Part shown: positions 36,173 through 46,851 of the stretch, piece after piece
How positions within the stretch are numbered: the first letter of the stretch is position 1
How the letters are laid out: every line of letters starts with the position of its first letter
DNA from: Magnaporthiopsis rhizophila
Taxonomy: Eukaryota > Ascomycota > Sordariomycetes > Magnaporthales > Magnaporthaceae
DNA: 64,000 nt
Reading direction: 5' to 3'
NCBI GenBank assembly: GCA_003049465.1
Contig: PYSS01000008.1
Location: 186,001 to 250,000, forward strand
Notes under the pieces: model-generated
What the model was told of the DNA's origin: nothing
The model's input: the letters and a program-made list of their open reading frames with translations, nothing else
Database searches by the model: none
Position numbers and translations under genes: made by a program

Positions 36173-37678
36173 CTAGAAGCAAAAGACCTGATCGGTCATC
36201 TTGGAGCTCGCCCCGGGCTTCTCGAACCCTAGCTCGACGAGCAGCTTCTTGGCGGCGTTGACCATGCCGGGCGGTCCGCACAGCATGACCTTGGCGTCCG
36301 GGGCGGGACTCGGCATCCACTCGGCCAGCACGTCTCGGCTGACGTAGCCGGTGCCGTAGGCCCAGTCGGCGGGCGGCTGGTCCAGGAGGTAGTGCAGCCT
36401 GAGGTTCTTGGGGTAGCGGCGCGCAAACGCCTCGAGCTCGCGGCGCAGGAGGATGTCGGCCTCGGAGCGGTTAGCGTACACGAGGCTGACCTGGGTCGTG
36501 TCCCAGGGGTCCTCGCAGATGGCACGGATGAGCTGATACATGGGCGTGATGCCCGTGCCGCCGGCGACCATGCCGATGCGGCGGGCGAGGCCGCGCCGGT
36601 AGCGCATGGCGCCCTTGGGTCCGCGGAACTGCACCTCGTCGCCCACCTCGAGCCCCGCGAGGTGCCTGCCCGTCAGCAGGCCGTCCGGGTAGCAGCGCAC
36701 GACGAGCTCGAGGACGCCGCGGTCCGAGTTGTTGGACGTCGGCGTGTAGGACCGCGACACGACCTGGCCGTCGACCACGGCGCGGATCGAGACGTGCTGG
36801 CCGATCGGGAGGCCCAGGACCGTCGTCTTGGTCGGCAGCTCGAAGACGAAGCGGCACACGCCCGGCGCGAGGAGCTCCTTGGTCACCAGCGGCAGCGTGT
36901 GGTACGTCGACGCGTCCAGCCAGCCCCGCTGGAGCAGCGGCTCCGGCTTGCCGGCCGTGGTCGCCTTGATGCGCGGCGGGTACCGCCCGAGACCGCTCTC
37001 GAAGTGTATGATCTGGGAGACCTTCCGCGCCGCGACACCGCCGGCGATGGCAAAAATCGCCGACGCCAAAGCGAAACCGCCGAGGAATCCCGGTGCGCCG
37101 CCGTGGCGTGGCGAAGACGGCGATGGGAAAGCCAGCCGAGGAAATAGGGAGCGGCCCAGACTCGCTACGGCGGAGGCTTCTTCTAGTGCTGGGGCAATAC
37201 GAGCTGCTTGTATGATGGCGGCCAAGCCCACGACTGCGACTGTTGCGGCTGCAACATTTGGTCGTAGACTTCTTTCCCTAGAGCCTCCGGAGCTTGGGGA
37301 TGCGGCAGGCACTCTCACGGCGACGCGGACTTGCTTCGGGGCTGGTTTCCTCGAAGCGCCGCCCTTAAGCTTGCCGACGCGAAAGGACGCCATGATGTCG
37401 GAGGCTTCCTCCGAGTGGCCTGCACTGTCGTAGGCTTCGCTCGCGTCTTGCCCTGCGGCTTCGACGAGAACATCGGCGCCACCCGGGTGATCTTGAATGT
37501 ATTTGGTGACATCGTAGACTATAGTCGAGGGATTAAGTTAGCTGCATGTGCGAGGAATCCTGCAGTAGGTACGGATTGAATTGGACATGCCTTGGCCGTG
37601 GATCACCATCCAACAGTCGTTACCGTCTTTGTGAGCCGCCACATCCTTAAAGCTGTATTCGACGTCTTCTGCCGACAT
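36173..37678 (-). CDS. Cytochrome b5 - NADH-cytochrome b5 reductase fusion
   Basis: Exon 1 (37678-37591) and exon 2 (37518-36173) give 477 residues. The N-terminal 75 residues are a cytochrome b5 domain, with heme-ligand His40 in IQDHPGGADV and His64 in SAGHSEEA. A Pro/Ser linker and two hydrophobic segments (about 90-165) follow, suggesting a membrane anchor. The reductase has the FAD motif RSYTPTS, the NAD-binding GGTGITPMYQ and CGPPGMV, and the typical C-terminus QVFCF. It would pass electrons from NADH through FAD to its own heme, for example for sterol or fatty-acid desaturation at the ER or outer mitochondrial membrane. The 72-bp intron begins with GC (AAG|gcatgt) and ends ctatag. Codon continuity (GQ|VYDVTKY) supports it strongly. 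Confidence 0.88.
37519..37590 (-). other. GC-AG intron in the b5/b5-reductase gene
   Basis: Donor G|gcatgt in place of GT, acceptor ctatag, with a branch-like gctaac inside. Without splicing, the cytochrome b5 domain is out of frame. Confidence 0.75.
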
Positions 37679-38894
37679 GGCGCTTATTCTCTTCGACTTA
37701 GTCGGTGTAAGTAGGGGCAGGTTTTATGGAGCGCCCTCAAAGTCTCGAGCAGGACTTAAGAATACCACTGGGCCACAAGATTGTAATGCCGCCTGTTGTG
37801 GTTGCGTGGCGTCTCCTTTTGTCGGCGCCAAGAGGCGCGAGACAGCGACCAGTCTGTGATTTATTCCTCAATGCCTAGGTTCCTTCTAGACGCCAAGTCG
37901 CCACCAGCGACATGCAACACGAGAGCCCGCATAACCTTTGCAGGGCCCAAGGTGCCGAGGTCTAGAGTCCACGGCGTCTCCGGGCGGCCCGGGGGTTCCG
38001 CCTCGCGTTGTTCAAAGTCCCCGAATGGAGCATTTTGGAATGAGGATCCATCGACTGCTTGGATGTGGTCTTGGACAGGAGCAAGATGCATGCAAAGAGG
38101 TCCTCAGAATTGAGCCGTACCATGGGGTTCTCGGACACAACAGGCCGTTCGAAGCAGGGGGGCGCAGGAGGCGTTTTTGGCTGCTGAGACGAAGGCAATT
38201 GGTCGATGGCGTCAAAACAAAGACGTGTGCCGGAAACACGGCAACCTAATTCATGCGTTGTGCAGGGTCGCCCACCGTTTCGGGATCCACCCTGCAACCG
38301 AGGCTTGTTCCTGGCGCCACCGCCCCTTTCCATTTTTTCTTCCAGACGCGAGCTTATGATCATCTACTGGGTTCCCTGGATAAGCAATCTCAGCTGCCGA
38401 TCTCCAGTGCTTGTTTCCGGCACATACCCTCCTCCAAAGCCCCACCTGGCCGGGCTCCGGTAGGATTTTCGACTCCTTTTTTTTGCCCTTCCTTCCCCAC
38501 CCCGAGCCGACTGCCTCGGCAAGACCGCGCGCGAACAAGGCCGCTCGCTTGGGTTGCATGGTCAAAAGTACGGGCGGACTTGCCGGAGACGGCGCTAGGC
38601 ATCGCCTTGATGAGAGCATGACAGAATCCTGAGAAAGCGCGGGTTCCGCGACAATGCGAAGGAGCGATGATATATCTCGAGAGCATGGTCGCGCTGGTCA
38701 ACGGTCTGTCCTATCATGTTGATTTTTACCCTGTTGACTGGTTTCAGGCAGGAATCTGCCTAGGCGCTTATAATCCAAAGCACCGCACCTCGATTTAACA
38801 GCCTACGAAAATACTTTTGGTTCTTTGGTTCTTTGTCACCTTGTTCCTAGGCTTTGACTCGCAGATAACTTCGACGTCATTGCTATAGCCTGCC
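37679..38894. other. Divergent intergenic region between the b5-reductase and P450 genes
   Basis: About 1.2 kb holding both promoters. Only overlapping chance frames. No gene is called. Confidence 0.45.
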
Positions 38895-40814
38895 ATGTCT
38901 TCCAAACTGTTTTACCTCCTGGGCGATGCCCCCTCAACCTCAAGAGCGGTGGAAATCCCTCCGGGCACCGACGACGAAGGTCTCCAGCACCTAGTATCGT
39001 CACATTTCGCCATCGTTGATCCGTCTGGTAAGCAGTTGATTCCCTCACCACACACCGCCCAAAGCACCCGCTCACGTTGTCTGTCTCCAGGGGTTGGTTT
39101 CGTCTCGCCTAAAGTGGCCTTGACCACAGTCGCCGAAGTGCTGGCTGCCGCAGACCCGGTTGCCATCACTATTGACGGCAAGGCCGTCCGTGAGGTGCCC
39201 GGTCCGACAGGGCTGCCCTTCGTCGGAAACTACTTTGAAGTATACCCAGACCACCTCGGCAACCACCAACGGCTGTTTGAGAAGTACGGGCCCATGTTCA
39301 AGACAAACAACATGGGAAGCGTCATTTACCAAACAAATGACCCTCGTCTGGCAAACATCGTCTTTGCCGAGAGCGACTTCTTCACCAAAAAGCTCATCGA
39401 GGGCCATCCGCTAAACCCCATCAAAAACAAGGAGGCCGGTGTCTTCCTGGGGGATACCGACAGCCCCGAATGGCGTGAGATCCACAAGTTCCTGCCTCCC
39501 GCGTTGGGACCCAAGGCTGTGAGGCACTACGCGCCCACCATGCAAGCAACCGTCGAGGACTCGTTCAGGGCTTTTGACGAGCTCGATGAGAAAGACGAGG
39601 TATGGCCGGCCCTACATGTTCTGTATCCCTATTCTGTTTTGGTTACAGTTATGCTTCTTACCCCAGTCCCGGTCCCACTAACCATTCATCACTGCAGGCA
39701 TGGAACGTCTACTCGTACATGCTCAAGCTTGGCTCACAAGCGGTTGGCAAGCTCGTGCTGGGTCTCAATTTCAACCACTTTACTTCGGCAAACGCACCGC
39801 CGCACGAGATGGTCATCAGGATCGCCCAGTCGCTGGAGTTGAACAAGAAGATATCGGCTATGGGCAGCTGGTACGCGATGCTGCCATTTGGCCCGCCGAA
39901 ACAGCTCCGAATCGCCAAGGAAAGAATAGGACAGATGATGGAGGAGTCGGTCGCCAACGCTTCCAAGGGCATTGAGGATCTGGAGCTCCAGGATGCGGCC
40001 GTCGCCGCTGAAAACATGGTCGGTAAGTATCACCGAGCTCAGCGGCGGCGTGTTAACTGTAGGAAAGTACCGGCCTTCCTCGAATTCTGTAACTAACACC
40101 GTGCTCTTGCCCATTCACCCAGACTACATCCTTCGCGCAACAGACAGCAAGGGCAACAAGGTGCCCAGAAGTAGGATCCTCGAGCCTCTCGTCGTGGCGA
40201 CGGGCGCCGGCTTCACAACTACCAGCTCGCTCCTGTCGTGGCTGATATACGGTCTGGTCAAGTACGAGGGCATGCAGGACCGGCTGCTCCAGGAGCTGAT
40301 CGACAACGGCTTCGACGAGGACACGCAAGTGACGGCGGACCTGACCAGCCGGCTCAATTTCCTGGACAAGTACATCAAGGAGACGCAGCGGCGGCACAAC
40401 CCGTCCTACCAGCCGGCGCGCACGGCCAAGGTGGACATGGTGCTGCCGGGCGGCCTGCGGCTGCCCAAGGACGCCATCGTGATCCCCGCGCTGCACCACA
40501 TCCACAACAACGCCGACATCTGGGACAACCCGGCACGGTTCGACCCGGACCGCTGGGACACGGACGCAGTCAAGAACCGGCCGGCGGGCTCGTACGTTCC
40601 CTTCGCGGCCGGCCCGCGCATGTGCATCGGCTTCAACTTTGCCCTGCAGGAGGTCAAGGTGTTCCTCCCCAAGCTCGTGTACCGCTACGAGTTCAGCTTG
40701 GCCCAGGACGGCCCGATAGAATACGACCCCATGTTCCAGCTCATCCGCCCGGACAACTTGTATGTCCGCGCAAGGCGCCGGGTCAAGTTTCCTCCCAAGA
40801 CAGAACTCGCATGA
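38895..40814 (+). CDS. Cytochrome P450 monooxygenase
   Basis: Four exons (38895-39027, 39091-39599, 39698-40022, 40123-40814), 552 residues. P450 landmarks appear in order: PGPTGLPFVGNYFEV (proline-rich start), HKFLPPALGPKAVRHY (helix C region), an I-helix equivalent ATGAGFTTTSS, the ExxR motif KETQRRH, and the heme loop FAAGPRMCIGF with Cys490 as iron ligand. The I helix lacks the usual acidic residue before Thr, which may alter oxygen activation. There is no N-terminal membrane helix. Instead about 85 residues (MSSKLFYLLGDAPSTS onward) precede the fold, so the protein may be soluble or membrane-associated another way. No biosynthetic partner genes lie nearby, so the substrate is unknown. 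Intron 1 (63 bp) is in frame and free of stops, so its retention would add 21 residues. Confidence 0.85.
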
Positions 40815-41747
40815 GGATTCCCAATGATTGCTATATTTATTCGTTGTATTCACTTTCGATCGTACATTATCTACCTAGTCATTGAAACGCACACGGGGTG
40901 CACAAGGTGGCACGATGGCGTCTGATAAGGAGAAACTCAGTATATATAGACATGATAGACATCACTGGATGCCCCACTCAGCTAGACACGCTTACCCGCT
41001 CGTTCGTTCGTCGCCCCCGATCAACCTGTTTCTTGGGGCCCAGAAAATTGCCATAAATCTCAACCGCGTCATACCAGGTCGGCTGGTTGGGTCCAGCCGC
41101 CCACTTCGGCCAAGACGATGCCGTCGCTGCCGACTTGGCCAGATCCCGACATGTGTGGCGATGCGTGCGTGGCTGCTGCCAGTCACAACAGCCAGCCAGC
41201 CCATCCACGCAATCCGGAGTCGCCGAACCCAGCCCCCTCCAAGCGGAGCTGGGCGGTGCTCTTAGTTCTTTGCTTGGAGGCGCATGTTGCCCAAATAAAA
41301 AGCAATACACCAAAAGGAAGCAACTTTATCCGATGGCCCTGATGAGAGCACTCTCTCGCCCTTCTAGTATGAAGGTCATTGCTTTTTATTTGGGCAACGT
41401 GTGAGGTGGTCTGCTGGACCTTTTAGCTGCCGGTCCGATGTTTTCGGTGTTGCGTAAGCGGTGTCCCAGTATTTTCTGGGCGAAGCCACATCGCGGACTC
41501 CACAGAAGGTTACTGGTTAACGAGGCCTGACGTCACAGGCCAATGGGGCTGGCTCCTCGTATTGATTAAAGGGATTGCCATTGCTCCATCCGTGCAGGCC
41601 CGGCCAGGACAACAACACAACGTTGCAATTCGTTTTGAAACACCACGGACAGGCTCGAATCGACCGACTTTTTGCCACGTAAAACACACCGACGCCGTGA
41701 GCGAGACAGCACATTCAGGAACAAAAAACACCCGAAATACACTCAAC
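40815..41747. other. Intergenic region between the P450 and PMP3-like genes
   Basis: Contains a 21-bp perfect inverted repeat (annotated separately). No coding signal. Confidence 0.45.
41286..41398. repeat. 21-bp perfect inverted repeat around a 71-bp spacer
   Basis: gttgcccaaataaaaagcaa begins at 41286, and its exact reverse complement ends at 41398. Pairing extends about three bases outward with one G-T. It could be a transcript hairpin or the ends of a tiny miniature element. I saw no clear target duplication. Confidence 0.85.
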
Positions 41748-42215
41748 ATGACACACGGCGCTTCCTCGACGGTAAGCAGCCCTACATGCTGTAAATGGCG
41801 CAGATCGACTTGATTTGCAGCAGGATCTGGACTGCATCTGGACGATCACTCTAACACCCGGATGCTTTCCCCCCCGGACGCGGGTTGCAGTCCGACGTCC
41901 TTCTTTACCTGCTGGCCATCTTGGTGCCTCCCGTGCCCGTCTTCCTGACCAACGGCTGCGGGGCGGATTTCCTCATCAATATTGGCCTCACCATTCTTGG
42001 TTGGATTCCCGGGACGATCCGTAAGTTTTTTTTTTTTTGTTCGCTTCTTTTTTTTTCGCCGCTGTTTCGAGGTTATTGTATACAACAACGCGATCCTAGC
42101 CGCCGCACGAACCACATGCTAATTTTTCTTTCGCTGGCTACCGGCCAACTATATAGACGCATGGTGGATCATCTCGAAGCAAGATCCCGCGAAGAGGGGA
42201 GTCAAAAGACATTAG
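41748..42215 (+). CDS. PMP3/UPF0057 family small membrane proteolipid
   Basis: Three small exons (41748-41771, 41891-42020, 42157-42215) give 70 residues. Two transmembrane helices are clear: SDVLLYLLAILVPPVPVFLT and FLINIGLTILGWIPGTI. Between them is NGCGAD, the signature turn of the PMP3 (UPF0057, stress-induced hydrophobic peptide) family, and the second helix leads to HAWWIISK. The C-terminal 15 residues are basic (QDPAKRGVKRH), a longer end than the yeast protein has. Family members sit in the plasma membrane and affect membrane potential and salt tolerance. Alternative acceptors inside intron 1 exist (for example near 41819), but only 41890 gives the family sequence directly after the short N-terminus. 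Confidence 0.85.
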
Positions 42216-44974
42216 GTTGACTTGGCGCCTTTTTTTTTTTTTTTTGTTCACTGGAGGGAGAGAGAGAGAGAGGGAGGTATTACCAACGCTCAAGCCGCCC
42301 TCGGACGAGAACCTCCCCGCAGCAATGTTTTGGATAATGTGGCTTTAGCGTTGGCCCGGGCGGGAAGAGGAGATGGAGGCGATAGGGGGCTCTATAGCGA
42401 GATATCGACACCAAGACCTTTGGCAGTCGCCCACTTAGGGTCGCACGCCACGTGGGTGGTGCAATACCAAGACTCATGCGGAGAGCCAACGCCGCATAAG
42501 CGAGACAGTATTCATTGATTAATACAGCACATACACCTGTTCCCGTGTCCGTTCTTTCCGTGCACATGCCGAATTTGCTTTTTGCGGTAGCATCCGAGAA
42601 GTCGTGCGGCGTCTTTAGCTTGGCCAAACGCCCCCAGATCTGTCAAATCTGATAGGTTCGATCGTCCTGCCGTTTGTGGCCATTTAGCGGCCACAACGCG
42701 CCGTGGTCCAGCGTCAAATATCCGCCTTTTGGCCTGGGGAGATAACCCAACCGGGTTTACGATGGATCGGCCCACCCACGTGCGCAACCGGGCGTTCATT
42801 GTTCTCCGGCGACCCCAAAAACGTGGCTCGTGCCATCTTCAGCGTTGCCGTTCTTCTGTGGATCGTTCTGTGCATGCAGTGCCACCATGTCCCTGGGGCG
42901 ATTACTATCACTTGTGGAAGCGTATATGCAGGTACAGGCTTGGAGTGTCTGAGCACAACCGCTCGTCCACCTCAAAGGGAAATTGTACAAGCCTCCGAGC
43001 CGCATCCCTGCCTGTTCGTAGTTAGACCTAGACGGAGACTGTTCGGACATTTTCTAAGAGGCGGCAGGCAGCACTCCCTGATTGACCGTGCGAAACACAG
43101 GCGGAAAACTTTGGTTGGACATGGACCGTGTGTTGTCGTTCGCGATAAGGTGACGGGGACATTCCAGATCCAGATGTCGCAGTCGACAGTTGGAGACAGC
43201 AAGCCAAGCACTGGCGGGCGCTAGACAAAGTCAGGCATCGAGTCGCTGATCTGGTGCAGGTCTGGCTGGGCCCGGGGACGGACATGGTCAGGAGAAAAAA
43301 AGTGCCGAGGAATTGTGTGCTTTCCCATGTGGCGAACGTCCCCAGCGGACTGCCGCCGACGAGGCCCCTCAACGTCTACATACGAGCGAGAGCAGGGGCA
43401 GAGCGTGAGGGGAAATCAGAGGCCCCGCAGGACGCCGGGTCAACGACGAAAGAAAAACAGGCACGCCAGGGAGCAGACCCAGGCTCGGCAGGTACAACAC
43501 GCACTGGCAGGCAGGGGCGCCACGTGCTGGGCGCCTCACTCCTGAGTCGCAATCGCCCGACTGGGACTCTGTGGGAGCTGGCCTCTGTTCCCTGTCTCCT
43601 CTTCAGCGTCTCATCGATCCAGGCACTTGGCAAACCATGTTTCGCGGTGTTGCGACAGCACGAGACCATTTCACTAGGTATATACGCCGACCCTGCCTGA
43701 GAACGATGGAAACGCCGGGAAAAAAAAAAAGTACCTCACAAAGCGTGCCGAATCTTATTTTCGTCCGCTGGTTCCTCCGAAGTCCGCGGGCGGCGACAGG
43801 ATCTGAGGTGGGTGCCATCAGTATGCCAATCACATAACGGTGACAAACAGTCGGTGCACGAATCCATGTCCAGGGCCACAACGGCTGGTGAGGTCCCGAG
43901 CCTGGCCTTGTTGTCGCCCCAAACGCGCGGTATGCAGAGTGTCGCGAAATCAATATTTTTGTACTTTTTCTTTCATGCTTGATTCCATCGCAAAAGGTTT
44001 CACGCGCGGCTTCCGCCCTGTCGTTCCAGAAAAACAGAAAAGAAGAAAAAAAAAACGGGCGTCTACATAAAAATGAAACGAACGAGCCACCACGCAGGGC
44101 GGCGCCTGAAGGGCAAAATCATGGGTCTTCCCCATCCACAGAACGGCGGGGCCGCGTTAAAGCAGGATCCATTTCGGGCAAGTTTGCGTGAAGACTGGAG
44201 ACTTGGTTGAGAACCAATCTTTCTGGACGACAAAAAAGAATGAACGGCGCATGGACGGACGAGTCCCTCCACGTGCTGTTCCCAAAAGGGGACATGCGAT
44301 GAAACCCCCTCACGGCGTATGGAGGATTGACTAACACGGCTGAGCATTGCTGGCACCTCATGACGGCAAAGTCTAAAAAACGACAATGGGAAGAGACGAG
44401 GTCCCCCTGGCCTTTCAGCAGGGCTCTGCCGCCGACGGCGCCACAAAGAAACTCGGCATATGTGGACCATTGTTGGCTCGCCTCGACATCTCTGTGGACT
44501 CCTGCCCCGGCCTCGTGGGTACTGCTCCTCATGCCCAGCGTGGCAGCAGGCGGAGCTCTGGTCCCAATGCGTGAGGATGCGGCGAGTCAGCCATTTCCCT
44601 TTTGCGATGGCCCTGGCTCCTCGGCGAGCCTGGCTGATGTCTCGAGTGGGAGGCTCTAGCTTAGGCATCCCCTTCGCGGTCCAGCGATGCTACCTATATT
44701 GGAGATAGGTTGCATCCCTCACAAAAAAGTCCCGTATGTTTTCTACTGGCCAGTGTCAACATTTTGTTTTATACAGCTGTACCTTCCGGTGCTCGCATCC
44801 ATTCGTTTCATTTTTTTTTTCCGCTGTGTCATCCCAGCCCCTCAGTCCTTGTACCGTGTCCCCCTCCCCGACGATGGCTGCTTGACAGACAAAGTAACAT
44901 ACCGTCGATATCCTCACCTACAAACGACGCGACGACACCCCGCCTGGAGCAGGAACTTGGAGCAACCGGCAAAG
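42216..44974. other. Long intergenic region
   Basis: About 2.8 kb without a convincing gene. It contains a poly-T run and (GA)n tract near 42230-42278 and several chance frames of up to about 200 codons (for example 44063-44668, minus) that lack motifs. The right end is the promoter of the second receptor gene. Confidence 0.45.
42229..42278. repeat. Poly-T run and (GA)n simple repeat
   Basis: A T tract of about 15 is followed shortly by a GA-rich tract (agagagagagagaggg). Low-complexity sequence just after the PMP3-like gene. Confidence 0.85.
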
Positions 44975-46851
44975 ATGGCTAAGGGAGTCTCGACTATGCG
45001 CGCGGGCGAGGACTGGGGTCCGTCAATGATCGGAGTCACGGTGACGATGCTGGTGCTGAGCATCATCGCCGTATCCGCCCGGATCTACACGTCGCTCGTC
45101 CTCATCAAACGATTCATGGTTGAGGACGTCCTGGCGATCCTGACAGTTGTAAGTGTTGCCCTTCGACGTCTAGGAGGAACTCGGAGAGACACAACACCGA
45201 GGAGGCCAAATAAGTTCCCATAGAAGCTAACCGGGCATCACCGCCGACAGGTCGCCTACTTCGTCTTCACCCTCTTCTGCTGCCTCGGCGTCCACTGGGG
45301 ACTCGGCAAGAAGATCACGGATGTGCCCAACAGGATTCACCACGTGGCGCTGCTATACAAGTATCTCGGCATGGCAGCCTACATCGTCGTCTCCGGGCTC
45401 ATCAAGTTCGTCGTCGGCATCTACCTCATCCGGCTGTTCAAGAACTCGCGGCAAAAGTGGCAAACCTACTTCCTGATCGTGCTGCTCGTACTGGTCGGGA
45501 TTTCCAACGCGGTCTACTTCTTCATCTCGGTGTTCCAATGCCGGCCCGTGTGGGTCTTTTGGCACCAGAAGGACGATGGGTTTGATAAATCCACAAGAGA
45601 CTGCTTCAAACCTGCCATCGCCCTCGGTTCCACCTATACCGTCAACCTGATCAACATCGTGACCGATCTGGCTCTGGCCCTGATGCCGATATCGCTGGTC
45701 TGGAAAGCGAAGCTGGATCGCCGGACCAAGATCTCGGTGGTGGCTATTCTAGCCGTTGCCTCAGCGTAAGTACCTTGTTGTCCCCTTGTACTTCAATTGC
45801 CTCCGTGGTGTTCTGGAAGCTCACATTCGGCCCTTTTTTTTTCCTCCGACGGTGTAGATCTTCCTTGGCAACCATCGTCCGAGTTCCGTACCTGTACCAG
45901 CTTCTGGACAACCCCGAATACCTCGCCAACTTTGTCGAGCTTGCCAACTGGTCAGCAGTCGAGATCGGTCTGGCCGTCATCGCCTCGTCGGCCGCTACGC
46001 TTCGACCGCTGTTCCGCAAGTTCAAGCTCCTCACGACCACGATGCGCAGCCGCTACGGCGCCGGCTACGGCACCGGCTACAGCCAAGGCAGCCGAGGTGG
46101 CAAGTCGACCTTCCACTCGCGCAGCCGGAGCATTGGGTTCCGCAAGGGCGCCGACAAGGACCTGGGCACGGGCACGGGCACCAACACCATGTTCAGCGTG
46201 AGCGACGTCAAGGGCCCCATCACGGTCGACACCTCCATCAGCATCGACATCGAGAAGTGCGCGCCTCCTCCCCAAGGCGGCGGTGGCGCCGGCCGGTCGG
46301 TCGCTTGGCGCGACACTGCTGCCATGTCTCCCATCGAGCCCGAGATCAGCCGGGAGCACCGAGATGGCAGCCAGGACCGCCTCGCCGGCCACTGGAGGAT
46401 GGAGAGCCAGGCACCGTGGGAGATTGTGGATATCGAAAGCGGGCGGGCCCGCGCCAACAGCGGCAACAACATCAATCACAGCAGGAGCAACAGCAGGCAG
46501 CAGGAGGACGACTCTCCCAGGGGCCGCACAATGTCCCCTCGCCGCTTTGGTCCGCCGCGGCCTCTTTACGAAATTGGGAGGACGCAGAGGGTGAGGAGAT
46601 CTCTGCCTCTCATCGCCCAATATGGGCCGTCGACGGAGCTGCCGAACATCACGTCGCCATCGGCAGAATCACCGGTGATGCCAGCACTACCGCCGCCGGC
46701 GCCGTATCCGCTATCACCGGCATCACCATCATCATCATTAGAATCCTCGACACTCCCCCCGCCTGGAACTGCGCTGTCGACGGACGTTGTCACACCACCA
46801 CCACCAGTGCATCCTGCTTTGCGCTCCCGGGCTGACACACCCTTCATATAA
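44975..46851 (+). CDS. Pth11-like receptor, rhodopsin-fold integral membrane protein (second copy)
   Basis: Three exons (44975-45148, 45251-45765, 45858-46851), 560 residues. Seven hydrophobic segments fill the first 290 residues. Family blocks include SARIYTSLVLIKRFMVEDVLA, GVHWGLGKKITDV, KYLGMAAYIVVSGLIKF and VFQCRPVWVFWH, where the Cys pairs with one in RDCFKPAIALGSTY. NIVTDLALALMPISLVW and the last helix NWSAVEIGLAVIASSAATLRPL complete the fold. A 270-residue tail rich in Gly/Ser/Arg/Pro follows, with GYGTGYSQGSRGGKS repeats and a Pro-rich end. The function is inferred as a cell-surface sensor with a cytoplasmic signalling tail. It is clearly not a recent duplicate of the copy at 13.3-15.6 kb. 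Confidence 0.88.

Noticed and set aside
44063..44668. 201-codon minus-strand frame in the long intergenic region
   Set aside because: No family resemblance, and overlapping frames of similar length exist on the other strand.
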